A stretch of DNA of 64,000 nt, from the NCBI RefSeq assembly GCF_009466385.1, contig NZ_WIAQ01000004.1, positions 1-64,000 of the forward strand, written 5' to 3'. The notes under the pieces are model-generated. The model saw nothing but the letters and a program-made list of their open reading frames with translations, was not told the origin of the DNA and made no database searches. This DNA is from Peribacillus tepidiphilus. Lineage in GTDB: Bacteria > Bacillota > Bacilli > Bacillales > DSM-1321. Positions 47,756-57,300 of the stretch are shown in pieces (the first letter of the stretch is position 1; each line of letters starts with the position of its first letter). A program made the translations under genes and the position numbers.

Positions 47756-48133
47756 TTATTTAGCCACATATGTAGCTAAAGCCTTTTGTACATCAAATAT
47801 ACTTTTATCTTTTTTGAATTGCTTCGTTATTGGCTGGGCAGTGCTTGAAATCCAGATTTTCAATTCAGCATCTAGATCAAACGTGCCCGCTGTCTCAACA
47901 CTAAAATGTGTAATGCTCTTATAAGGAATGGAATGATATTCTACTTTTTTTCCAGTCATCCCCTGTTTATCAATTAGGATTAGTCTTGTGTTTGTAAACA
48001 CTATTAAATCCCTTATTAATTTATAAGCTTTGTCTACCCGTTCATTGTCTGTAATAATAACACTTAATTCTTTTTCCACTTCCTTACTATCAACCTCAGT
48101 TACATTACCCATCAATCCATCTAAAATTCCCAT
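47756..48133 (-). CDS. Bacterial PH-domain protein
   Basis: This 125-residue protein matches the bacterial pleckstrin-homology (bPH_1) family, with the segments LIVFTNTRLILIDKQGMTGKKVEYHSIPYKSI and a central beta-barrel. Ligand and role are unknown. It faces tRNA-Sec and ends only about seven bases from it, on the other strand. A clear AAGGAGGATAT precedes the start. Confidence 0.8.
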   Translation of the reverse strand: MGILDGLMGNVTEVDSKEVEKELSVIITDNERVDKAYKLIRDLIVFTNTRLILIDKQGMTGKKVEYHSIPYKSITHFSVETAGTFDLDAELKIWISSTAQPITKQFKKDKSIFDVQKALATYVAK

Positions 48134-48258
48134 ACTTCATATCCTCCTTAGAAATAATATTTAATAGCATATATTATTTATTATCGTTTTATATCCCCTA
48201 ATATTTATATCTTTTTAGTTTTTTAAGAGAATCAACACGTCTACTATTCATAAACATA

Positions 48259-48304
48259 AAAAGTGACTTATGTAGGGCAAATTTGCCTTCCATAAATCAC
48301 TTTT
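48259..48304 (-). terminator. Terminator of ccdC
   Basis: A long imperfect hairpin (AAGTGA-TTATG with CATAA-TCACTT, inner GCAAATTTGC) on the minus strand, followed by T residues, beyond the ccdC stop. Confidence 0.65.
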
Positions 48305-48305
48305 A

Positions 48306-48797
48306 TTAGACAGTGGTTCCAGAAATATGATTATTTATTTCGTTACATAATTTTTTGTATTGAAGGTACATAGCAATTCGCCAAGGTACGATCATTCCAA
48401 AAGCAAGGATCCAAAACATTCCGCTCAGCTCGCCGACATCAATGGAAGAACTTAAGATCAACTTAGCGACAATACGGACAATCAACAAACCAATTAAGAT
48501 AAAAGCAAAGGCTTTAGAACGCTTTAAGTAGATTTGTTCCCCCCTAATCTCAAAATTAGATGTTTTAATAAGTAAAATGGAAAACAATAGCCCTACTGAT
48601 AAAGCCTCTACAATTTCAGGCGGTGTAACCCGGAACATCGGATGGATGAACATTAATGCACCCGTACTCATAAAAATTGGAGGTAAAATAATTTTCTTAG
48701 CACTAACTGGTTTTTTGGAAGCTTTCATTCGAATGGTTAACACAATTAATGCCATAATAATTCCAATTGCAGTAGAAAAGTATATCAATGAAACCAT
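48306..48797 (-). CDS. ccdC: CcdC family membrane protein (YneJ)
   Basis: This 163-residue protein has four or five transmembrane helices and matches the CcdC/YneJ (DUF1453) family. The usual order ccdA-yneI-ccdC-yneK is kept here. A link to c-type cytochrome maturation was proposed from genetic context; the biochemical function is unknown. A separate terminator and a gap of about 160 bases divide it from the CheY-like gene. Confidence 0.82.
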   Translation of the reverse strand: MVSLIYFSTAIGIIMALIVLTIRMKASKKPVSAKKIILPPIFMSTGALMFIHPMFRVTPPEIVEALSVGLLFSILLIKTSNFEIRGEQIYLKRSKAFAFILIGLLIVRIVAKLILSSSIDVGELSGMFWILAFGMIVPWRIAMYLQYKKLCNEINNHISGTTV

Positions 48798-48901
48798 TCC
48801 TTTTTAAAATATTATAAAAACACCTTATCATTATACCTTACGAGTATGAAGGAAACAACAGGACAGAAGGTAAAACTATGAAAACGAGAAGGCTCATATA
48901 A

Positions 48902-48934
48902 TAAAAAAAAAACCGTCTAGCTGCCTAAACGGTT
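48902..48934 (-). terminator. Terminator of the CheY-like gene
   Basis: AACCGT and ACGGTT pair around a 12-base loop, followed by a run of T residues on the minus strand. Confidence 0.75.
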
Positions 48935-48957
48935 CATGTTTCATTCCACTTTCTTTG

Positions 48958-49317
48958 TTATCGAAGGACCCTGTTGATCGCTTCCGCTACTCTTAATTCA
49001 TCAAATGGTTTGACGATGAAGTCTTTCGCCCCAGCCTCTATCGCTTCAACCACCATTTTTTGTTGTCCCATGGCTGAACACATAATGATTTTAGCGTCAG
49101 GAAATTCTTTTTTAATCTCCTTCACTGCATCAATTCCGCTCATAACCGGCATGGTGATGTCCATTGTAACAAGATCTGGTTTTAGCTCACGATAAAGCTT
49201 GACGGCGTCCTGACCGTTTTCTCCCTCACCAACAACTTCGTGATTTGCTTTATGTAATATATTTGAAAGGGTCAATCGCATAAATTTTGCATCATCAACA
49301 ATTAGTATTCTAGCCAT
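48958..49317 (-). CDS. yneI: CheY-like single-domain response regulator
   Basis: This 119-residue receiver domain starts ARILIVDDAKFMR (acidic pocket), has the phospho-acceptor aspartate in LVTMDITMPVMSG near residue 52, a CSAMG segment and the lysine in DFIVKPF. It lacks an output domain, so it signals by protein contact. The match is with YneI in the ccdA-yneI-yneJ cluster rather than with the chemotaxis operon CheY. The cognate kinase is not in the window. Confidence 0.88.
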   Translation of the reverse strand: MARILIVDDAKFMRLTLSNILHKANHEVVGEGENGQDAVKLYRELKPDLVTMDITMPVMSGIDAVKEIKKEFPDAKIIMCSAMGQQKMVVEAIEAGAKDFIVKPFDELRVAEAINRVLR

Positions 49318-49522
49318 TTGTCGGATCCTCCTTGCATCGCAACAAGTGAAGGACGTTCAAGCTCCTTCATCAAAATCAACACAATTTAAAATATATCTTA
49401 CTTTTTTACTATATTCAATTCATAGATTGCGACAAAATTCGAGTTTTTCTACCATAGATTTTCACAATATACTCCCAATGATTTATTTCTTACATGCATT
49501 CAAATATAACTATTGTAATATA

Positions 49523-50230
49523 TCAAAATCCTTTAAATCCTCCGAATATACTAGTTGCATAAGAGATTAACAAAGTCATCCAATCAAAGAAGAGTACCAC
49601 ACCCATAGCAATCATAACAAAACCGCCAGCTTTAACGATTTTATTGCTATGCTTTCTAATCCACTTCATTCTTCCTATAAAGAAAGACAAAATGAAGAAA
49701 GGAATTGCAAACCCAAGGGTATACGCAATCATATACATCATACCGGAACCCGGATTTGTTGCTGCCAAGGCTATTACACTCATTAATATCGGCCCAGTGC
49801 ACGGTGTCCAGCCTGCGGCAAATGCCATTCCAATCAATGCCGAACCAAGATAACCGCTCGGGCGATTCTTCATTTCAAATCGATGCTCTTTCATTAAAAA
49901 TTCCGGTTTTAACCATCCAATAATTACAAAACCAAAGAAAACAATTACAATTGCTCCGATCTGTCTGATCAAGTCTTTATAATCTTGGAAAAACTCACCG
50001 ATAAAAGATGTACTGAAACCTATGGCTATGAAAATAACGGAAAATCCCAGCAAAAAGAAAATGGTATGTAATAAGCTTCTTTTTTGAAGCATTGCATTTT
50101 CGATTTTAAGCTCCCCCACACTCATACCGGTAATATAAGATAAAAAGGCCGGGTATAGAGGAAGACAGCAAGGAGAAATAAAACTTAAGAAACCAGCTCC
50201 AAAGGCTAAAAATAAATTAATATCGCTCAA
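49523..50230 (-). CDS. ccdA: Cytochrome c biogenesis protein CcdA
   Basis: This 235-residue membrane protein has six transmembrane helices and the two redox cysteines in [16 protein letters not shown] and [11 protein letters not shown]. It carries electrons across the membrane from thioredoxin to extracytoplasmic thiol reductases such as ResA-type proteins, needed for c-type cytochromes and spore cortex. Its possible partner is the thioredoxin-like gene at 29.7 kb. Order with yneI and ccdC is conserved. Confidence 0.92.
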   Translation of the reverse strand: MSDINLFLAFGAGFLSFISPCCLPLYPAFLSYITGMSVGELKIENAMLQKRSLLHTIFFLLGFSVIFIAIGFSTSFIGEFFQDYKDLIRQIGAIVIVFFGFVIIGWLKPEFLMKEHRFEMKNRPSGYLGSALIGMAFAAGWTPCTGPILMSVIALAATNPGSGMMYMIAYTLGFAIPFFILSFFIGRMKWIRKHSNKIVKAGGFVMIAMGVVLFFDWMTLLISYATSIFGGFKGF

Positions 50231-50478
50231 TCATTACATCCCCTAATTCATTAATCTAATGTAATTCTAACAAAATGACCAAAAAAAAGATAATAAACGA
50301 TTTATGAAAATTTTATGTCATTTTAAAACAAGCTAAGACAAAAAATAAATTTTTACAGTAAAAATATGATTATTGGAATAAAATGTAGTAAGCAAATAAT
50401 TGTATTTTTTCCCAAAAAAGATTATACTAATAAAAAATATGACATATTCTGTTAAATTTTCTGAAAGGAATACGTATC

Positions 50479-50670
50479 GTGTCTAAAAAGGAACTTCTCC
50501 ATATTATAGAATTGAAACGTCTCCAATTAAACAACTGCGTATCAGAATACGGCTTATCATCCTCCTATACATTACAGATTAGCCAGGAGCTTGATCAGCT
50601 ACTAAACCAGTATAACAGCATATTATTAAAAAAGCCTTTCGGAAAGAAAAAATCACTTATTGTGCAATAA
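50479..50670 (+). CDS. ynzD: Spo0E-like aspartyl-phosphate phosphatase
   Basis: This 63-residue protein from the GTG at 50479 has the Spo0E signature SQELDQLLNQY at residues 35-45. Proteins of this family dephosphorylate Spo0A~P and delay sporulation. AAAGGAAT lies before the start. It corresponds to YnzD by position next to ccdA. The sequence does not show its regulation. Confidence 0.88.
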   Translation: MSKKELLHIIELKRLQLNNCVSEYGLSSSYTLQISQELDQLLNQYNSILLKKPFGKKKSLIVQ

Positions 50671-50712
50671 TTCCTTCCCGTAGGTTCTAAACAGTCTCTT
50701 ATTTTAAATGGT

Positions 50713-52491
50713 TTATTCATTGACCACTACATTGATTTGATCTTGTAATCCATTTTGTAGCAAATACATTTTATAATATAATCCACGCTTTGCTAGCAAT
50801 TCATAGTGGTTTCCTCGTTCCACAACTTCTCCGTTATGTAGGACTAAAATCAAATCCGCATCCTGTATTGTAGATAAACGATGGGCAATGGCTATAGTCG
50901 TGCGCCCTTTTCTCATTTTTTCCAACGCTTTTTGAATCGCTTCTTCCGTTTCCGTGTCGATATTAGCAGTAGCCTCATCCAAAATCAAGATTTTCGGATT
51001 CGTTGCGATCGTCCTCGCGAAAGCTATCAGTTGTCGCTGGCCGCTTGATAATGTAGCTCCTCTTTCTACAACGGGATGCTTATATTGGTCTGGCAATTCT
51101 TCAATAAAATGATGTGCTTGAACAAACTCACTTGCCTCCCTAATATCTTGCTCTGTTATCTCTTTGTTGTAAAGCCTAATATTATCCTCGATGTTTCCGA
51201 AAAAGAGAAAAGGATCTTGAAGCACCAACCCCATTTTTTTGCGAAGTTCTTCTTTTGAATAATCTCTAATTGAGCAATCGTCTATCAATATTTCTCCTTT
51301 GTCAAACTCGTAAAATCTCATGATTAAATTTATAATTGAACTTTTTCCACTTCCGGTATGACCGACAAGGGCAATCGTCTGGCCCGGATTGGCAGTAAAT
51401 GAAATGTTTTTTAATACATCTTTTCTTCCATCATAAGAGAAGGACACATTTTTGAATTCAATTTTTCCGTGTGAAATTTCTTTTACTTTTCCAGATTGCC
51501 TTGGCTCTTCGTCCTTTTCGTCCATGACTTGAAAAACCCTTGTAGCAGAAACTATAGATTGCTGATACATAGAGAGACGCATCATCACTTGATTAATCGG
51601 TTCAAAAAAACGATCTAGATAATTAATAAATGCATATAAAACTCCGATCTCCACACCATGGTCAAAAGATGAAATACCAAAAAAACTAAGGACGATCATG
51701 AGAGCTAGAAAATATACTAGGTCAATGGCCGGGCGCAAAAGCAAACCATCCAGTTTAATATTTTTCATTCCTGCTTTATAGTGCAGGTCATTAATATATC
51801 CAAACTCATCCTGTAGCCGCTTTTCCTGCCTAAACACTTGAATGATGCTCATTCCCTGAAGAGATTCGTTCATTTTAGCATTTAGCTGAGAAAGACACTC
51901 CCTCATTTCATGATAATATTTAGAGCTATATTTTCTATACGTGTATATAATCCAATAGATGATAGGAAGAATCAGCAAACAAAACATCGCAAGCTTAGGA
52001 TTTAAGAAAAACATTGCAATAAATATCCCTATAAGAAGAAATATACTTTGTACAAAAGTAGCTAGTACGTTTACAAACATATCTTTAATGGCCTCTGTGT
52101 CATTCGTAATCCTTGAGACTATGCTTCCACCCGGTGTTTTATCAAAATACCTCATGCCTAGCTTATGGATTTTTGAAAAAACGTCAACACGAAGCTGCTG
52201 GATGATTTTTAGTGCTATTTCATGAAACTTAACGAGCTGTAAATAGCTGAAAAACACATGTAAAATTTGGATCGTCAAATAGCCTGCTGCAAGAGCTGCA
52301 ACAGGACCATAAACTATATGGCGGGGAGTTAAATAATTATCAATAAAAATTTTTATTAATATCGGTCCGGTAATATCTCCGATCGTAGTCAACAATAAGA
52401 AAAAAAATCCTAAAAGAATTAATCTTTTATGCGGTAAAGCATATGTTAAAAGTCTTTTTAGTACAGCCGTTTGTGATGGTTTCCCTTTCAT
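50713..52491 (-). CDS. ABC exporter half-transporter, probably an orphan
   Basis: This 592-residue protein has six transmembrane helices, then an ABC domain with Walker A GHTGSGKSS, the variant signature LSSGQRQL (second G to S) and Walker B KILILDEATANID. It resembles YheH, which pairs with YheI to form a heterodimeric exporter, and the signature is typical of such a partner. The normal upstream partner gene is absent; a ribosome site and then the insertion-sequence end lie 24 bases upstream. It may work as a homodimer, or be orphaned by the rearrangement. Confidence 0.88.
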   Translation of the reverse strand: MKGKPSQTAVLKRLLTYALPHKRLILLGFFFLLLTTIGDITGPILIKIFIDNYLTPRHIVYGPVAALAAGYLTIQILHVFFSYLQLVKFHEIALKIIQQLRVDVFSKIHKLGMRYFDKTPGGSIVSRITNDTEAIKDMFVNVLATFVQSIFLLIGIFIAMFFLNPKLAMFCLLILPIIYWIIYTYRKYSSKYYHEMRECLSQLNAKMNESLQGMSIIQVFRQEKRLQDEFGYINDLHYKAGMKNIKLDGLLLRPAIDLVYFLALMIVLSFFGISSFDHGVEIGVLYAFINYLDRFFEPINQVMMRLSMYQQSIVSATRVFQVMDEKDEEPRQSGKVKEISHGKIEFKNVSFSYDGRKDVLKNISFTANPGQTIALVGHTGSGKSSIINLIMRFYEFDKGEILIDDCSIRDYSKEELRKKMGLVLQDPFLFFGNIEDNIRLYNKEITEQDIREASEFVQAHHFIEELPDQYKHPVVERGATLSSGQRQLIAFARTIATNPKILILDEATANIDTETEEAIQKALEKMRKGRTTIAIAHRLSTIQDADLILVLHNGEVVERGNHYELLAKRGLYYKMYLLQNGLQDQINVVVNE

Positions 52492-52654
52492 AAATTACCC
52501 TCCATGCTCCACTACGTATTGTCAAAACTTTTATAGTAAATAGGTTAGTAAATCCTATATTAGAGGGCTTTTTGAGCAAAAAAATTGCCACCCCCTGAAA
52601 TTTTTAGGTAATAGTGAGGTTACCACACCGACACTAAATCCCTAAATAAAGGAA

Positions 52655-54100
52655 GTGACAATCTTGTACCCTCAAATTATAACCTATTTATTAAATTTTA
52701 TAAACTATCAAGAACAGGTAATTCGAACATTATTGACTCTTCTTGTGGGGAAGAGTATGTTCGACAAACCTTTAGATCAACCTGTAAAGCAAGAATATCG
52801 AAAGTTACAAATCGATGATTTACCCATGATTGAAACCTTGGAAAAGCTAGATTACCGAGTTCTCCTTGCGGAGTATCTGGAGAAGAACGGCAAGCCGTTA
52901 AAACCAGTAATTCGTCGGAAAAATGCCAAGGTAACTGTCCCAGATAAGTTGTGTTGTGTGCGGTGTGGTGCACCTTCAACATATCTGTACGCCAATAACG
53001 GTGATAAAGGTCAGTATCAATGTAAGGTGTGTGAATGTTTATTTAGCAATAAAAATCGCTTTGCCAAAGAGGCGATTTTAAAATGTCCTCATTGCCATAA
53101 AACACTTGAAAAAATCAAGGAACGAAAGGATTTTCTAGTATACAAGTGCAAGAATAACAGCTGTTCTTTCTACCAAAAGAATCTTAAAGGGATGTCTCAA
53201 AAAGACAAAAAGCAATTCAAGGAAGATCCCCAATTCTTCAAGATGCGTTATATTTACCGGCAGTTTCTCATTGATTTTAAGCCATTATCAAAAGAATCCC
53301 CGAAGAAACCAAAGGTAGACTTATCCAGACTGTATGTTTCACCACATACATTAGGATTGATCCTAACCTACCATGTAAACTATGGCCTTTCGGCCCGTAG
53401 GACTGCAGCAATCATGAAGGATGTTCATGGCGTATCAGTATCTCACCAGAGTATTCTTAATTACGAAAACGGCGTTGCACTATGGCTCAAGCCTTACGTA
53501 GATTACTACCCTTACGATCTTTCTGATCAGTTCTGTGGTGATGAGACTTACATTCGTGTAAACGGTAAGTGGCATTATCTCTTCTTCTTTTTTGACGCTG
53601 TGAAGAAGATTATTTTATCCTATCCGGTGTCGGCGAATCGTGATACTGTAACTGCCATTCGAGCTATTGATGAAGTTCTAGTTAAGCTAAAGGAGATTCC
53701 GGATAACCTATCTTTCGTAGTAGATGGGAACCCCATTTACCTTTTGGCACAACATTTCTTTGCGCAAAATGATATTCACTTTGATATCAAGCAAGTCATT
53801 GGTTTGACTAACGAAGATCCTGTCTCAACTGAATACCGCCCGCTAAAGCAAATCATCGAAAGACTTAATCGAACATTTAAGGGCAATTATCGTTCCACGC
53901 ATGGTTTCGGTTCTGAACAAGGCTCTGTCTCTTTTGTGACGTTATTTGTGGCCTATTTCAACTTTCTAAGGCCCCACGCTTCATTGGAAGGGAAGGTACC
54001 TGTCATGATTCCAGAACTCGAGGAAATGCCCCACATGCCCGCCCGGTGGACGAAGTTAATTGAGCTCTCACAACAGTGGATAGCCGAACAGTCTTCCTAA
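52655..54100 (+). CDS. DDE transposase with N-terminal zinc ribbons
   Basis: This 481-residue protein has two N-terminal zinc-binding segments (CVRCG with CKVCE, and CPHCH with CKNNSC). It then has a catalytic DDE core: Asp in CGDETYIRVNGKWHYL, Asp in FVVDGNP and Glu in IIERLNRTFKGNYR. The middle resembles IS6/IS240 transposases, while the zinc-ribbon front is unlike the standard form. The frame is intact, with a GTG start after AAAGGAAG. No intact element of the same kind is seen in the rest of the window. Confidence 0.88.
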   Translation: MTILYPQIITYLLNFINYQEQVIRTLLTLLVGKSMFDKPLDQPVKQEYRKLQIDDLPMIETLEKLDYRVLLAEYLEKNGKPLKPVIRRKNAKVTVPDKLCCVRCGAPSTYLYANNGDKGQYQCKVCECLFSNKNRFAKEAILKCPHCHKTLEKIKERKDFLVYKCKNNSCSFYQKNLKGMSQKDKKQFKEDPQFFKMRYIYRQFLIDFKPLSKESPKKPKVDLSRLYVSPHTLGLILTYHVNYGLSARRTAAIMKDVHGVSVSHQSILNYENGVALWLKPYVDYYPYDLSDQFCGDETYIRVNGKWHYLFFFFDAVKKIILSYPVSANRDTVTAIRAIDEVLVKLKEIPDNLSFVVDGNPIYLLAQHFFAQNDIHFDIKQVIGLTNEDPVSTEYRPLKQIIERLNRTFKGNYRSTHGFGSEQGSVSFVTLFVAYFNFLRPHASLEGKVPVMIPELEEMPHMPARWTKLIELSQQWIAEQSS

Positions 54101-54129
54101 CTTTTTGTTTAGCTGAGCCCTTGTGCTTA

Positions 54130-54283
54130 GCAATCGGCGAAGCGAACTCTTGACAAACCGAATGGAGAAAAAGGTTAAAATTGGTAACGTCAAGGGCTAT
54201 TTGCCATGCCTAACTTTTGTTCCCTTCGCCCTTGATGGCCGTATCGCAACCTTTTTCGACTGTTTGTCAAGAGCGATTGCGGA
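54130..54283. repeat. Large inverted repeat downstream of the transposase
   Basis: Left arm 54130-54199 and right arm 54228-54283 pair, with gaps, over three shared blocks: GCAATCG, CTCTTGACAAAC and GAAAAAGGTT, then TCAAGGGC next to a 28-base loop. Such a long hairpin could be an insertion-sequence recombination or termination structure. Confidence 0.7.
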
Positions 54284-54321
54284 CTTGGCTATTCCTGAAA
54301 TCCTGGCGGAGATGCCTAGAA

Positions 54322-57300
54322 CTAGTTTTTCATAGAACTTTTGACACTACCTTTCGTTTCTACGAATTCTTTTGATTCTTGGTCCAAGCGGACAGACACT
54401 AGCTTTGATACTCCTGATTCCTGCATAGTAATGCCATACAGTACATCTGCTGATTCCATCGTTCCTTTACGATGGGTAATAACGATGAACTGAGTTTGTG
54501 TACTAAATCTTTTTAAGTATTGACTGAAACGATAAACGTTCGCTTCATCCAATGCTGCTTCTACCTCATCAAGCACACAAAACGGAACAGGACGAACTTT
54601 CAAAATCGAGAATAGCAATGCGATGGCTGTAAGGGCCCTTTCTCCACCAGAAAGAAGACCAAGATTTTGCAGCTTCTTACCAGGAGGCTGAGCAACGATT
54701 TCAACTCCAGTATTCAACAGGTCTGTTGGGTCGGTCAGCCTCAATTCAGCCCTGCCACCCCCAAATAACTCAACAAAAACCTGTCCAAACTGTTCTTTAA
54801 TCGCAGTGAAGGATTCTTCAAACCTTCTTTTCATTTCTTCGTCCATCTCTTCAATTACCTGAAATAATGTATCTTTAGCTTCCTGTAGATCTTTACGCTG
54901 CTCAGATAGGAACTTGTATCGTTCAGAAACACGCTCATATTCATCAATTGCGCCAAGATTAACGGTACCAAGCTCGTCGATCGCTAATTTTATTAGCTTC
55001 ACTTTTTTCCGTGCTTCTTCAACCGGAATCGTTAATGGATATTTTTCTTTTGCAGCTTCATAGGTTAAAAAATATTCCTCTCTTAAATGATTTAACCTAT
55101 TTTCAAGTTCTACATCGAGACGATTCAACTTTACCTCTTCATCCTTTAACGCATGAACCAATCCTTTATATTGCCTTTTAATCTCTTTTACATCAAGTTC
55201 TACGTCTTCTAGTAGAGATTGAAGCTTACTTCTTTCTTCTCTTCTAGATGAAATAAGCTTAACCGTTTCATTTTTATCATGAAGCTTTTTACGTGAAGCT
55301 TCTTCAAGCATTTCTTCTCCGCTTGTACTGTCATTCATTTCAGACGTCAACAAAGATAAATCCTCTTCTATTTCCTTTGCTTTGGATGTAAAATGCTGCA
55401 AGTCTGACAAGATTCGGTCATATTTATCCTGTTGATTTTGAAGCTGTTCACGTTTTGCTGCTAATTGGATCTTAAGTTCATGGTTATAGGATATCACTGC
55501 TTCCTTGGAGTTTTGCTGAGATTGCTTTTTCTCATTCAACTCCTTTATTTGAGCATCTAAACTAGCTAATTCTTGTTCACATTCCAATAATAGCTGTTTT
55601 AATGAAACCAAGCGCTCATTTTTCTCATCCTGTTCTTCATGTAGCAGCGCTTTTTCCATGTCATAAAGAGAAAGCCTTTCGTTAACGTTCTTTTCTCTTA
55701 GCTCAACTTCTCTAATATTACTTTTTATGGCCTGTTCCTGCAAACGAAGCTGTTCTCCTTTTGTACGCAACTCTTCGAGAAGAGAGTTTTGATTTGCGAC
55801 TTTCTCTTTTAACTTTTTGACGGATGACTCTAGCTCTGACGTTTTCATCTCCATCGCCTGTAATTTTTCTCTCAACTCTTCTAGTTCACCTTTTCGAGAT
55901 AAAAGAGAGCTTCCTTTTTTATTGGTTGCACCACCCGTCATCGAGCCACCCGGATTGACTACATCTCCATCCAGCGTTACAAAACGATATTTATGGCCAA
56001 CCATACGAGCTAGCTCGTTCGCACCTTTTAAATCATTTGTAATAATGACTGTTCCAAGTAAATTTGAGAAAACAGCCTCGTATCTTTTTTCATAATCGAT
56101 GAGTTGGGAAGCTACTCCTTTAAAAGACGGATGACTTTGCATCATGGTTAGTTGACTTAAAGGAATATCTCTTCCTTTAATAACTGAAAGAGGTAAAAAA
56201 GTAGCTCTGCCGTATGAATTCTTTTTTAGATAAGCAATGGCTGAGCGAGCATTTTCTTCATGATCGACAACGATATGCTGCATCGCTCCACCTAGTGCTG
56301 TTTCAATAGCTGTCTGAAGCTCCTTAGGAACTTTAAGAAGCTCTGCTACCGCTCCTTCTATACCTTGAAGTGGTTTTCCTTTGGCCTTCAACACTTCTTT
56401 TACACCTTGAAAGAAGCCGGCATACTCTTCTTCCATTTCTTCTAGCATTTCAATTCTAGATTTTGTTTGCTGAACATATTGATACGCTTGATAGAGAGTA
56501 GATTCCTGTTTTTGATATTGATTTGACAAAGTGTCTAGCTTTTTCTGTTCTTCCCTGTAAGTGGCTACTCCACTTTCTAGCTGTGATTGAACGTGGGACA
56601 AAGTTTGCAGCAATTCTGCTTTTTTGTCTTCTACTTCTTTTCTCTCCATTAAATATTTTTCGTTCTCTTGATCTAGCTTATCGTGCTTGATTTTGTAGGA
56701 ATGAACTTGCTGCTCGATGAGTTGGAATTCATTCTTTGCTGCAGCTTGTTTATTAAGCCATTCGATATAGTCGCTTTTTAATGTTTCAATCATGCTTTCT
56801 ATATTTTGATTGAACATTGTAAGCTGTTTTTCATTTTCTTTTAAACTGTTTTGTAGTTCTAAACATTCACTTTTTAGTTTCTCTAAGGCGTTTTCTTCCA
56901 ACTCTTTTTGCTTCGTTAGAGTTACGATGCTGTGTTTGGCTTCAGACAAGGCTTTTTCGAGCACTAGCTTGTTTTGCGCAGCATTTTTCTTTCTTTCCTT
57001 TAATACCTCTTTCCGCCCTTCTAACTTTTCCAACTCCTGACTTGTCAATAAGAGGACCTCTTGTAGATCTGTAATTGACTCATCCAACGCTGCTATTTTA
57101 TCTCGATATTGCTCTACTAGTGCTTCTTTTTTTTGCAGGTCAGAGGACATCGAGAGCTCTTGGTCACGATGTGCCTCTAACTCTTTAGAAAGAAGTTCCC
57201 ATTTTTCATGAAGAGACTCAATTTCATATACAATAAGGGCAACCTCACTGTTTTCTAATTCTTCCTTCTTTTCAAGATAATCTCTTGCTATGGATGCCTG

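Larger units (their letters stand above)
52516..54350 (+). mobile_element. DDE insertion sequence inserted at the 3' end of smc
   Basis: The element carries one transposase gene. Its inferred ends are 52516-52536 and, inverted, 54331-54350, which agree at about 16 of 20 positions and share TGTCAAAA. Behind the transposase lie about 250 bases with a large inverted repeat. The right end lies inside the last codons of smc. No clear target duplication is found, except ACTAC near both edges, which would not restore either gene. The family is uncertain; the DDE domain is near IS6/IS240. Confidence 0.65.

Noticed and set aside
54123-54335. A 70-codon plus-strand frame behind the transposase
   Set aside because: It runs through both arms of the large inverted repeat and overlaps the smc end; there is no ribosome site and no recognisable protein.
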